Part shown: positions 1 through 11,600 of the stretch, one piece after another
Numbering within the stretch: position 1 is the stretch's first letter
Layout of the letters: each line of letters starts with the position of its first letter
Origin: Paramacrobiotus metropolitanus
Taxonomy: Eukaryota > Tardigrada > Eutardigrada > Parachela > Macrobiotidae
DNA: 64,000 bases
NCBI RefSeq assembly: GCF_019649055.1
Contig: NW_026570246.1
Coordinates: 62,001 to 126,000 of the forward strand
Reading direction: 5' to 3'
Notes under the pieces: model-generated
Told to the model about the DNA's origin: nothing
Database searches by the model: none
The model's input: the letters and a program-made list of their open reading frames with translations, nothing else
Program-made: the position numbers and the translations under genes

Positions 1-44
1 CAAGTTTAAGTATTTACATAATTTACGTTTGAATCACTTTCAAG

Positions 45-600
45 GCATCTGACGAAAGCCCCATGGAGTGAAATCGTCACGCCGGACATTCAGGAATCCA
101 TTCAGTGTCACATTGAAGGAACGTGGATCGCTGCTAACTACCTGGTTGGATGGAGCGGAATTTTGCGCCATTTGCTTCCACAGTCCTGTGGCTACACTTT
201 GCAGTGGGAAAGCCTCAAACGTCAAGGGATGGGGTTATTTTTCGACCACTTGACCGTTTCGAAAAAGGACCGCAGCGGAAAGCAGCGGGTTGTGCTGGTT
301 CTCGCAGCTCATGCACCCATCAAAGATTATGGTGATGATGATCTGAAAACCCACGCCGATAGGAAGATGACCTTCATGCGCAGCACGGTGGGCGCACGAA
401 TTGATCTCTTGGCTGCAGCGGGAAGAACGGGCCATCGAGTGCACTGGATCGGTGCGTTCGGATGTCAGTTTGTTGTTGGAGTGAAAAATGAATCTGGTGA
501 TATTATGCAGACGACTAAGAACTGGCACGATGTTTTTCAGGCGTCGTCTAAAGGTGTTCTCCTGAAACTTGTCAAAAGTATTGACGAATTGATCTTGTAA
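45..600 (+). CDS. C-terminal exon of an unrecognised protein (partial)
   Basis: An open frame of about 185 codons starts just after a splice-acceptor-like TTTCAAG at 38-44 and ends with TAA at 598-600. The first base (45) completes a codon begun in an upstream exon that lies outside the window. The protein reads as a compact globular domain: Trp-rich near its start (PWSEIV, GTWIAANYLVGW), then hydrophobic strands (VVLVLAA, FGCQFVVGV) and a leucine-rich C-terminal helix (VLLKLVKSIDELIL). I do not recognise the family and assign no function. No signal peptide or membrane segment is visible. It lies tail-to-tail with Axin, 268 bases from that gene's stop. The long frame and clean acceptor make it likely a real exon; the upstream part is missing. 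Confidence 0.6.
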
Positions 601-868
601 ATAGTCGTAAGCTTTTCTCACTGTTTTTCATACTCTTATTTGCTGTTTCCGGCCAGTGCTGCTGTTGCTTTAGTAAATGTGCAATGTACATTCCAATGCA
701 TAACGTTATAAAAAACGATTAAAACACCACGATCAAACCACAGCGACTTATTTACTGAATGCATTAAGCACGTACAAAAAATACTGCTGCAGATATTGCA
801 AGTTTTCGGAAGACCTGTAAAACCATAAAACAATTACTGAAGTTTATCGAGCCAACGAATTAAGACCT

Positions 869-3800
869 TCAGAATTCCACTGTAGCGGTGATTCGTCCTT
901 CAAGCAGCGGCAACGTATCGTTGTCATTCTTTACTTCATTCCATACGGTTCCAGTACCCGGCACGGCTTCCCGGAAATAATACCTACATACATAACCGCT
1001 GAGTGTCGGTATCAATCATAACGATTTTACAACTCGTACTGTAATGGTACTATATAGATTTTTACATACTTTAAAGCACACTGCACAGTATTAGCATTTC
1101 TTCTATAATTTCCGTTTAAGTATTAATCATTCTGTTAACAGGTTAACCTGCAGTCAGTGTTCAAGCTTCAGACTTACCTAGTCGCCGGTCCAATATTCAT
1201 ATTCGCGGGCAATACATTTTTGAAATTCTTTAAACAGTTCCGTCCTGTCATTTTAGTCATAAAAAAGTCCCCGGTCTGGCCCGTTCTCCACACCACCGTG
1301 AAGCCTTCTTCTTCTTTAACACTGCTCTTCAAACCGTTGCCAGACCGACCCGTTCCCGTATTCCGAGATCGCTGATGGCGCGACATCATGCCCGGTGACG
1401 CCGCTCCTTGGTTCTGATTATGCTTCAACTGCAGCTGATGCCCTTCGTTATCTTTCCGCGGCGGGATAGTTGGTCCACGCGACGACAACTTCGGGGGTTG
1501 AGCGCCCCGTCCCTCTCCGGATGACGGTATCAAGAGGAACGGATGCGGTGGCTGAATGGGCGCCAGTGTGGAACCCTCTCCCAATCCCGAATCCGTGCTG
1601 ATGTCCCGCAAATTCATATGGGTAAACTGCCGGTTAACCTCGCGCGGATTGACCGTCATCGCCGGTTTAAAGTCGAACTGCGCCGGCACAGCAGGACGCC
1701 GATGCTCTTTGACGACAGGCTTGGGCGGCAGGACCTGTGTCGGACGGCCGAACTGTCCCGGTGGATCCCAGGATGTACCGTGCCGGCGACCCCCCTCACT
1801 GGTCGCACAAACGGTCGACGCTTTGGAATACGCTGATGCCGGTTCGCGCAAACGTGGATACGGGCTGGTACAGACGCTGTTGTTGGACGGAGGTGTCGCG
1901 GTTTCCCCCACCCGCTTGGAGTGCTCATTTAGAATGTCCTCGGAATCGTCTGCTTCCGGGGGGACATGCGGCAGTTTCGGTCGACCGGAGGGAGTTTTTG
2001 GGATGGCCAAAAGCTGCGCAACGATGGGCGGAACAGTTGGTGGATCGGGTTTTACGCTTTGGTTATTTCGCTCTGCTGCTTCGCGGTTGGCGATCACGGC
2101 GTTTAGCTTACTTGCTAACTCTTCCGGAACGAAACGAAAAGGTCCGTTCTTACGCGGATCTCGGCTTTTCGGATCCAGTGTACCCATTGCGCGCTGTAAT
2201 TAATACGAATTTCATTCAGAGGAGTTGGTGCATAATGTTATACGAATATTAGAATCTAAATTCGCAAAAGCATCTCGAAAACTGCGGTGAAGGTATCATC
2301 AGAAATGACTGATTAAGAGAACCAATCCTTTTAAATCCAGCTAAAACCTATTGAGCCAAGTATATTTAAAGAACAATGTAATAAAGAAACTCTGTGCATA
2401 ATACCATAATATTATGTAGTAACGGGCAACCGCTTTGAAATGCACCGCCACCATCGTTCCTCACAATCAATCTAGAATACACACCTGATGTTCGGTAAAC
2501 GGCAGCGGAATACTGTCCGTGTGAGCACTGGAATTTAGCTTCGCCATGTGTTTGGCTGCCTCAAAATCCAGCGCATCTCGGCGCGAGTTGCTAGTTTGTT
2601 GAGCGAGGCCGGAGCTGCGGGCAGCGGAAACGGCGCTCCTTCGCGTCAGACTGACTTGACTCAAACTGTCCAATTCGCTTTCCTGTGCTGACGGCATACA
2701 GAACTGGGCATACTTAACATAAGCTTGTCCAGGTTCTCCACCTCCCCTACAAAATATTTTTGCATTTCAGGAAATAGTATAACGAAGAATAACGAAGAAC
2801 AGCATTTAGTAGTATTTCAGGAAAAAGTATAACGATTTCAGGAAATAGTTAGCACATCAGGGCTCGCTAAACGCATTAATCTGGCCTGCATCCCAAATTC
2901 AAATATTAAACAATCACATAATAAGTCAACAATAAATTTATATACGGCATGTCCGAAAATTAGGCAAGCGGACAGATTTGTACAAACTGTACAGCATTAC
3001 CACATTATGCAGCATTGCAAAAAATTATTGCATTACCACATTTTATCCGTCGCCGTCTGATTAGGGGCACTCCGCATTCCGATACTGTTTTGCAGAGCCT
3101 CTCGCGTCAGTCCTGTGGAATGGGGAAGCGGCTTACTCAAGACGGATGTCCGTGGCGGTATCGCCGGAGCACCACCTGCGAGACGATCTTTTTCCGGGAA
3201 ATTCTGCCGAGTTTGGCTAAATGTGTGCCCAGCAGGTCTGTTTGGCCATTCTGGCGGCATAATCAGCGGCGGAGGTGGGGTGGGCGGTGGACGTGAAGGA
3301 AAAGGGCGAGTTTCCGTTTGCGGGGTCAAGTCCAAGCCAGAATCCAAAGGCTGCTGGTAGGGATATATTCGGGACACCATTTGCGAAGCATCCATGGAGA
3401 ACATATTGGGTTCAGGAGATGGAGGTGAACTCGAAGTCTGGCTGGCACCGTCCAAGCCATAGCGCTCTTCCTGCAATTCAAAAGCAAAATAACTACTACC
3501 CTACTGTAGTATTACTTCGGCATATGGCGAATACACATAAAATAATTCAGCTGCATAAAATAAACAACATAAAAAAACTAGTCCACCTGTTTATGTTCCA
3601 TATAAGTAAGTACAAGACGATAATCCGCTGGTAAAATTAAGAAAAGCAGAAAGAAGGCAATCAAAATTCTAAAGTATGACAGACAAATAGTGGAAAATTA
3701 AGACAAATACTGATCATGATGGCAGAAAGCGCGAGCAGCCAAAAGAATAACAACAGAAAATAATACGAATATCTAAATCTCTGTTAAATACATAACCATG

Positions 3801-4453
3801 AAATGATGAAAATCACTAAAAAAATAACTTTCGCTAACCTGTTCGTTGATATACTGGCTATATTTCTGCGACTGCATAAAATTCGGATACAGCTGTTCCT
3901 CCAGCACTTTCCACGCTTCGTCTTGTGCCGTCTCAAAGAGGCTCATTTTTTCGGCAAAGCGCAAATCCCCACTGCTGCGGAACACCTGGTCGAAGCGGTT
4001 GCGAGTTTCAGGCAACAACCACAATCCACCGTCGGCCTGGATGAATTTGACATACATGGAATTGACCAGGCGCACGTGGTTCTGCTGTGACTGTTTCTTC
4101 AGCCCATCACAGGCCAAATATAGATACAGCACATTATCGGCGCCTTCTTTCTGCAAATAATCAAAGAAGACATCCATCCCTGTCGGATCGTCCATGAGAT
4201 TCTGCAGCTTCTGCGACCATTTGCGCCACGGTGGCGTGCTACCGTTCTCCAGCCACGAATCATCCCCGTAATCCGTCCCACTGTATGAGCACTCGGAGCC
4301 CGTGATGGAGCCCTGATGGGAGCCAGCGGGGGAGCGCGGTGGCTCGGTGGTCAGGGAAGAATCTCTATGTGGTGAATGCGAGGCAAATGCTTCGCCACCA
4401 TCGTCATCGTAATACTGCTCCGAAAAATCATGATTGTGCCGTTCTCCCATCAT
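869..4453 (-). CDS. Axin: Axin, scaffold of the Wnt/beta-catenin destruction complex
   Basis: Axin assembles APC, GSK3, CK1 and beta-catenin in the cytoplasm for beta-catenin destruction, and also scaffolds JNK signalling. Five exons with consistent phase: 4453-3839, 3470-3037, 2746-2485, 2193-1178, 983-869; 813 residues, within the Axin size range. Seen: an acidic Ser-rich N-terminus; an RGS domain at about residues 76-203 (starts PPWRKW, ends EQLYPNFMQSQKYSQYI); a Pro-rich linker; SIPLPF near 428, matching the GSK3-interaction region; a helix PEELASKLNAV before the beta-catenin-binding helix DDSEDILNEHSKRV at about 519-532, matching vertebrate DSILDEHVQRV; and a DIX domain at about 734-813 split over the last two exons, ending LPLLEGRITATVEF. 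The start is the first ATG of an ATGATG pair after an upstream stop. No clear tankyrase-binding motif was found. Introns of 369, 290, 291 and 194 bases hold nothing else except short repeats at 2763-2855. It is divergently paired with MAP3K4. Confidence 0.93.
2763..2855. repeat. Short imperfect direct repeats in an Axin intron
   Basis: The phrase ATTTCAGGAAATAGTATAACGA occurs in three variant forms at about 2765, 2813 and 2835, with an extra AATAACGAAGAA duplication between them. It lies inside the intron between Axin exons 2746-2485 and 3470-3037. It looks like local slippage and no function is inferred. Confidence 0.5.
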
Positions 4454-5622
4454 TTTAGTACAGTACACTGTACAACTAACAATAACGCAGCGATTCAAGG
4501 CACCATTCAGAAAGGATCAGCAAAGCCACACGATGCAGTAGATTAACGGCAAAACATAATACAGATAATTTGCTGCAAAACCAGGCAAATAAAACTATTG
4601 TAAAACTTATAAAAATGAAATCGTCTTCGATCGGGGCTCAAAATATTGCAGACGATGGATGCGCAAATGCGTAAGTGGCACTGTGACAGGTATGCTGCGA
4701 TGCCAACAGGTAGTGGCAGATAGATCCGCTGAATTACAAACGCAGAAATCTGTAAACCACAAAATTATCCTCGGGTTAACTTAAACAAAAAAACTGATTA
4801 AAAATATAAAATAGTAAAAATAACTTATTGATTAAATAAGAAAAAAACTTATGTAAAAGAGATGTTGAGCAAACAAAGATCCCGCACAAAAAGTCGATCG
4901 CTAAAGAAAGCTGTGAAAGAGGTTCAGCTGGTGGTTCGCACTTCACAGCTAGAGCGACAGACAGGCAGACAACAGTAGTAAGCAACGGACATCGGTATCC
5001 AGTCGCTGGAAGGATTCGCTACTGAATCTTTAAACTGCAAAAAATGCCAGGTACTCCTTGCTTGGAATAAAACGTAAAACACAGCGAAAAGTATTGGAAC
5101 ATCGCTGTTATTTTTTCATAAGCCGAACGTTACGGTCTGATTATAAAATTTTAGAAACAGTAAGTACTAATAAATTTTTTCGCTGTTTATTGCAGCTGCA
5201 TAGCAGTGTGCAATGTGCATACTACTGACATGCGGAAGTGAACGTACGAGTACATACACCTCGTAAATGAGCATGCAGATTTCCAGTGGCAATATCCGTA
5301 CAAGATTAGGCACCATGCAAGATCGCCTTCACGTGTGCCATTTTAAAGCCTGTTATTTTAAAGAAAAGCGTTCTTCATTTTATTTTTGTAACTCTGTTTA
5401 CCTCTCAAAACAAAAGTTAACCTCTTATGCTCTGGTACCTTCAGTGATTTTATTTTTTTTTGAAATGCTCTCGCTGTGTAGCCACTCTAGTGTACCAATG
5501 ATGCCTTCGTTCAGCAAACGCATTCTCAATTGTGAATTGTTATCTGTGCGGTTCTCCCGCCAGGACTAAATCGTTTATACCTGTCATGTTAATTTTCCTG
5601 CTGATCTTCTCCACCATGCACG
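4454..5622. promoter_or_regulatory. Shared intergenic region between divergent Axin and MAP3K4
   Basis: The 1169 bases separate the Axin start codon (minus strand) from the MAP3K4 start codon (plus strand), so both promoters and both 5' untranslated regions must lie here unless there are distant non-coding 5' exons. No convincing coding frame is seen; the frame at 5267-5569 has no homology and stops before the MAP3K4 ATG. No clear TATA box or operator could be picked out. The assignment as promoter region rests on position only. Confidence 0.55.
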
Positions 5623-8600
5623 ATGGCTGATGGCGAGAACAGCAGTTCCTCCGCGTCGGAAGAGTATTGCGGAGCTGACGGTGATCACGGGAGTTTTGCT
5701 ACTCCCTCCCCCAGTAAACGGCCTCCGTCCAGTGTTCCCCACTCCAATCGCAGCTCTGCGTCACCTGCCCGTCGTCCTTGGGAGGTGCAGCAGCAGCGCG
5801 AGGAGGCTCTCGTGGATGATGTGCATCGGCGGATGGACGGGAAGCCGTCCGTGCGTCGTGGCAGTAAGGGCATAACCAAAGACACCTATGCGAAGAGCAC
5901 CAAACAGTGCGTGCGCAATATCCGCAAGCAAAGTCGCCTGGGTATGCTCAGCGGCACAAACTCCAAGATGACGTCGCCCGAGCATGACGGCCCGGAGAAT
6001 CCCTTCCAGTTTCCGCACAGTGTCTCCAGTATGGCCGTGGGGACGCCGGGCAGTGCCGCGAAACCCGTGACGACGCATCTGTCGCATCGGAATAAGCGCA
6101 CTAAAAAACGCAACAAGGATCGCTCCTACGATCGCGATTTGAAGTTATTGGGTGCTGGTGAGTTTTATTTGTACTATTCAGTGTTTTATTTCGCTGATAA
6201 GACTGCTATATAATTTTCTCACATAAAGATTTGCACGGTATGGGAACGAGTGTGATTGCATCATCTTTCAGTCTGCGAAACTACATATGTTTTCGTAACT
6301 TTAAACTGGCAGATTCACTTGATTAGACTTAAAGTGATAGCAGGCACTGTATTCTTCGCAGCAGCTGGAATTGTTGTTGTTGTTTTTCAAATGGCTTGTG
6401 ACCATGATCACGTTTTTCAGAATCTTCCAGATTGCCTTTCGATTTTATGAAAATTTTCTTGTTTCTAATTATGCTTGTTATTCTCGCGTTTCTGACGTTT
6501 CATAATACCTGTTTCCATGAAAAACGAGGTCGCAGTACATAGTATAATCAGTTTTTGAATGGGTGTAAGCGTAATTATCAGTGTGTGCTGCCGGAAACGC
6601 TCACTTGATAGACAGCTATTATCGTTCTGTGTACCGTGCATGATGTGTCTCGTGCTGTTACGGCAGTAAACTTTCCCGGAAAGGGAGGAAATTGCATTTA
6701 AATTTAGTTTGAAATTGCGCGTAAATTCAGTTTGACTTTTACGGACGTGTTGCTTTTCACCTCGCGATTTAACCAGCGTAACGTGAGTATGAGGATCGTT
6801 GAACCAAACAAGGGAGCGTATTCTGCCTTTTCGGTTTGTCAGCGTGGGTGCGTAGGACCGGATGATGTTATCATGTTATCGCGTTTCATTCTTAACGGTC
6901 TCCATCGCGTGTTGTGCCGCGTGTTAGGCTAATTTTATCTGTTGATGGGTTGTTTTTGGGATGGTATACAATCCTTTGGAGTAAGCGTAATGACAAACGC
7001 AATGATTAAGAGTAATGCTCCAGGCGGGTTTTTTATTACCCCTTTTATGACCTAAATCACTGCTGAGTGTGTGGGTGTTATCGTTGTAATCAGGAGACAT
7101 AAAGCATTCATAACGTAATAGCGGTATCGCTTTGCAGATTACGATCACGGCGGCCGCGTGACGCTCAGCCAGTCTAATGGCCCGCTGCTGGAAGTGGAAA
7201 CCAGCAGTCAGTTTATGAGTTTGGCGTCGCGCCGTGTGGATAAGGAGAAAGAAAACAACGAAAAAGAGGAGCGCAGCGTGGGATTCCGGCGTCACAGTCT
7301 GTCGCGGTCAGCGTCCAGGTGGCCCAATTGTCCGCGTGAGCGCATTAGGTTTTATGAACATTTCGCCGTACTGATCGAGCTGGGCTCGAAAGCTAAACGG
7401 AAACGGGAGGAGCAGCTGCGGAAAGGCGCCACCCCGCAGGCGCCGGAGGCCTTCCGCAATGAACTGAAAGATGTACTGTGGTTGGAGCTGCAGGCCTGGA
7501 TGCACAACCTGGATCTGCATCACCAGGATACCCGGCTAATGCAGGAGCGCGAAAAGATTGACGGGATACTGCGCGGTATCCAGGTCTTTCGTATCGATGA
7601 TCCCGATCTGGCGTCGCCGTGTTTCATCGGTGGACATGATTTGGATACCAAGTACATTTGGAAGCTGCATATGGCTTTCAAGCAGGTGCACACCGTCCAC
7701 AAGCAGCTGGAGGATGTGGAGCATCTGTATCCCTGCACCAAAAATATCGGGCTTTCGCATCCTGTCTACGAAAATCGCCAGTTTCAGGATAAAGTGCGAG
7801 CGCTGAATATGTGGTCCAATTTCTACATGCAGCTCAGCTATCGGCTGCAATCGGTTGCCGGCATCGTTTGTGGACGGAAGAACAATGATGCGTTTCCGAA
7901 ACTGTTCACAAGCACCGGAGATTGCATTCCTGAAGTGGAAGAGTGCAGTGGGTAAGTAAATGGATTAATCGATTTTATCTGTGAAATGAACAAGCCGAGG
8001 TAAACATTTTTACAGTAAACATGCGTGATACTGAACCTAATTTTTCTGAAACGGTTTTCTTTGAACCTTGTGATAATTCTGGTATGCCGCGGATATGAGG
8101 CGATAATCAAACGATTTTAATTCTGACCAAAGTGCGAAGTGCGATTAAAGTCACTTTCGTAAGTAAAGTCCAAACCTCATCAATTTTTTTTATTGCAGTA
8201 TTGGTTTCGATTGTATACGAAAAGCACTGAAGTGCACACATACGCGTGTGTTTATTCCGAAGCAAAATACACTTTTTGGAAAATTTGCACTTTTTTAGGG
8301 ATGTCCTTGATGGACTGGGACCATTTGGAGATGGAGAAGGGAGTCGATCGGGGCTGTCGTCGCGGTGCAGCAGCTATTACGATATGCGGGATTTGGACCA
8401 GGACGATGTGGAGGCCAATGCCAAGTCGATGAAGATCGCTCTGCGTGCATTCCTGGAAAAAGGAATGCGGAAAAGAGGTCTGGAGAAGACCATCAGTCAG
8501 ATAAAAAATCTGATATTTCCGACGCTGCGGCATATACTGAAGAACTTAGAACAGCCTGTAACCAGCGCAGTGACATTTCAGCGTCAGTCATCTGCTCCAG

Positions 8601-11600
8601 AAGGACGTAAGTGTGTATAACATAATGAATAGTTGAATATTTGATAAATTTGGGTATTGCTGACTTGGGTACAAATATGGTAATTTACTGTCTTGGGTAA
8701 TATGTGACAGTTGTTGATAATACTCGTAATAATTTGGAATCGAATCTCCGTAAACGGTAATATTGATCGGTTATGATCCGTTTGTGCGTAATGGCATTTT
8801 CCGGTTGTGGATGATCCAAGTGTAAATATTTACGGAATAATATCGATTTCGTGATTTGGCTATTTTTATATGACTATTACACAGTTTTTGTGAGAAACAT
8901 GAACATATTTCTCACAAAGATTCATGTTTCGATGAATGGCGAATTTTGCGTACAAATTTCTGATGGTCGTCTGTGAATTGTACTTAGCAAGTCAGAGCGA
9001 AAATCCTAGTACATGGACATTTTCCTTGCACTAATGGCCATTGTTCAAAACTAATTGTGATCGTAAGCTGATGTACTTGGAGGCATATAAGTAGAAATGC
9101 GTTTATTTAGTTGGATCACGGTACCCGATCAGTATTTGTCTGTAGAAATATGTACAGTAATCCTTCGTGTAGTTGAATAGACACTTAACATAATTTGGTT
9201 CTGGTTGGTCTAGGTACTGAAATTGACGTGGTCAAACTCTGGTGCGATTTGCACAAAGAGTCCAATCTCCCTTGCCTGGATCGTGTATTCATCCATCTGC
9301 TCCGATTACCGATACGCACACTGCGAGAAGGTATTGCGCTGCGCCTTGAACAGCGCCCGGAAGGCGATCCCGATGTGGCCAGTTTGAATCAGCTTATTCA
9401 CGAGTGCAAAGACACCCTGATCCTGGCCATTTCCATCCGGAAAGACTACATTGAGCTGGGCAGCACCATCCGCCACCACGAAGTCCTGCACGATGATATC
9501 CGTCAGTTGGATGAACTGATGAAGAAACTCCTCGAGCTGTACTTGGAATATTTACAGCAGTGGATCCTAACCCTGCAGAAGGAGATCCGTGCCAGCCGTT
9601 TGCAGAAGACCGTGTTGGAGGATGAGTGGCAGAATATGACGCAGCTGTGCGGTGGGATTGACGATGCCGAACTGGAGCTTCCACAAAAGTTCTGTGCCAT
9701 CGTGCAGGGCTTGTTGAGCGGGATTGGGACGCTGCTGGATTCCGGGTTGGATGATTTTATCTCGTCGTTGTATCAGGCTGAAGAGGGACTGGGTTTATCG
9801 CCGACCAAAGATATGTTCCGACAGTTCTTCCGTGATTGCAAGATTGTGTTTATTGAAGCGAAAGAACGGTGTTTCAAATTGTTGGAGTTTACGAAGCTGT
9901 TGCACAAAGACTTGGAGATTGCGGCCATCTACGAGATGATGGTCAGTATGCCCACATTCCTGTCGATGCTGGTGGAGACCAATCATTACTATGTGGATTT
10001 GGCGGCAGCGGACACTGACCAGAATGGGCTGAAATATCGATTTTTCGTGTCGCAGAATATCGGTAATAACGGCATGCAGGTGGCACGCCTGCTGAATGCG
10101 ACGCTAGGTGGACGGGAGACAGAAAACGATATGGAAGGATACCTGTTGATTGTACCGGCAACGAACGACAAGTGGACTGGAAGGGTGGTGAAGAGCAATA
10201 TTGGCGCGCTGACAGCGATACGGCACAGTCATATTGATTTTGATGCCGGCAATGTCATGTTAGTGGCGTTGAAAAACGGAGTGCTTGCACTGCAGTCGAA
10301 GCAGTTTGAGAAGCGCTTACCGAAGGATTATGTGAAGCCGTCCATTCCGCAGACAACCTGCCATCAGATTATTTCTCAAGCATTGGAAGATATTAAAGGT
10401 ATTTTTAAATAAAGTTTGAATTTCGCAAAATGTACTAGCCATGTATATTATGAATTATCTCGTTTCTTGTGGTTTAGGAGGAATCGCTTGAACTGGGCAA
10501 AAAGATTTGCTCTGTTATATTGAGATTCCAGGAGGAAATTAGGATGAACCAGTTTCCGGAAATTACCGAACAGGATCGATCCTTCTTCACGAAATCTTTC
10601 CGCGATTTATTGCACATGAGCTATAATTTCTCCATGGAATATCATCGGGAGCTGGCTCGGTTGAATTTCAGTGATGAAGAAGCCTTAGCTACGCAACTGT
10701 TTGATTTAGCGCGGCAGTGGATGGATTTTGTGGTGGACAAATGCGAACGAGGTCATGGCACGCGGCCGCGCTGGAGCACGCCGGGTCTGGATTACCTGAG
10801 TAAGATGGAAACATGTGAACTTTGTTTATATTTTCGCAGTTCATGTTTTACGAGTATATCTATATGAATCATCAATTTAGTTACAGTATTAACTTTTTAT
10901 CAAAAATTTGGTCTTTCTTCTGCATTCGCGTATGGCACAGCTACGCGTTAAACGGGTTTTTCTATTATTTTCGTATTTCGTATCACCACTACATGAATCC
11001 ATGGTGCATTGTAATAGTTATGTAGTTTTTGGTATACAGTGTATATCTTTGGTGTGGTGTTTTTAGATATCTTAGTATTTTTCGCTGAGCGCTCTAATAA
11101 CCGAACAGTGTTTTTGTATTTTGCAGCGGTAGCTGTCCGTCCAAACTACACCAAATACATGACCGAGGAGTTATTCCAGAGTTTTAAAACGCAGATCGAC
11201 ACCTGTGTGACTCACGTGATCGGCGATCCTCCCCAACCCGGTCAGAACAAGACACCGGTAGAGAGTCCCACCACCTTTTACCTCAGTCCACCACAGAGCA
11301 GTATTGCGTTGGCTCCGCACCGTTCTTCTCTGTCCTTGTCCGAGGGCTCGTCGGTCGTTCTCGGCAGCTACATCTCGCGGCTGTCGTCGAAGAGCGACAC
11401 GGCGTATGAATCGTCCGAGGAAGATGATTCGGAGATGCATGAACTGCATCACCGCGTCGAAGATGCCGTTGACAAATTGGACAAGAAGAGGAACGATTAC
11501 CTGATGAAGCACAAGTTGGTGGGCATGGTTGTCCCCACGGAAAGTACGTATTATACTTTTAATAGTTCTTGTAAGCTGATGTAGCAAGCTGCGGAAATAT

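Noticed and set aside
1543-2252. Long plus-strand frames opposite Axin
   Set aside because: They are antisense shadows of the GC-rich Axin exon 2193-1178, which is supported by domain homology and splice signals.
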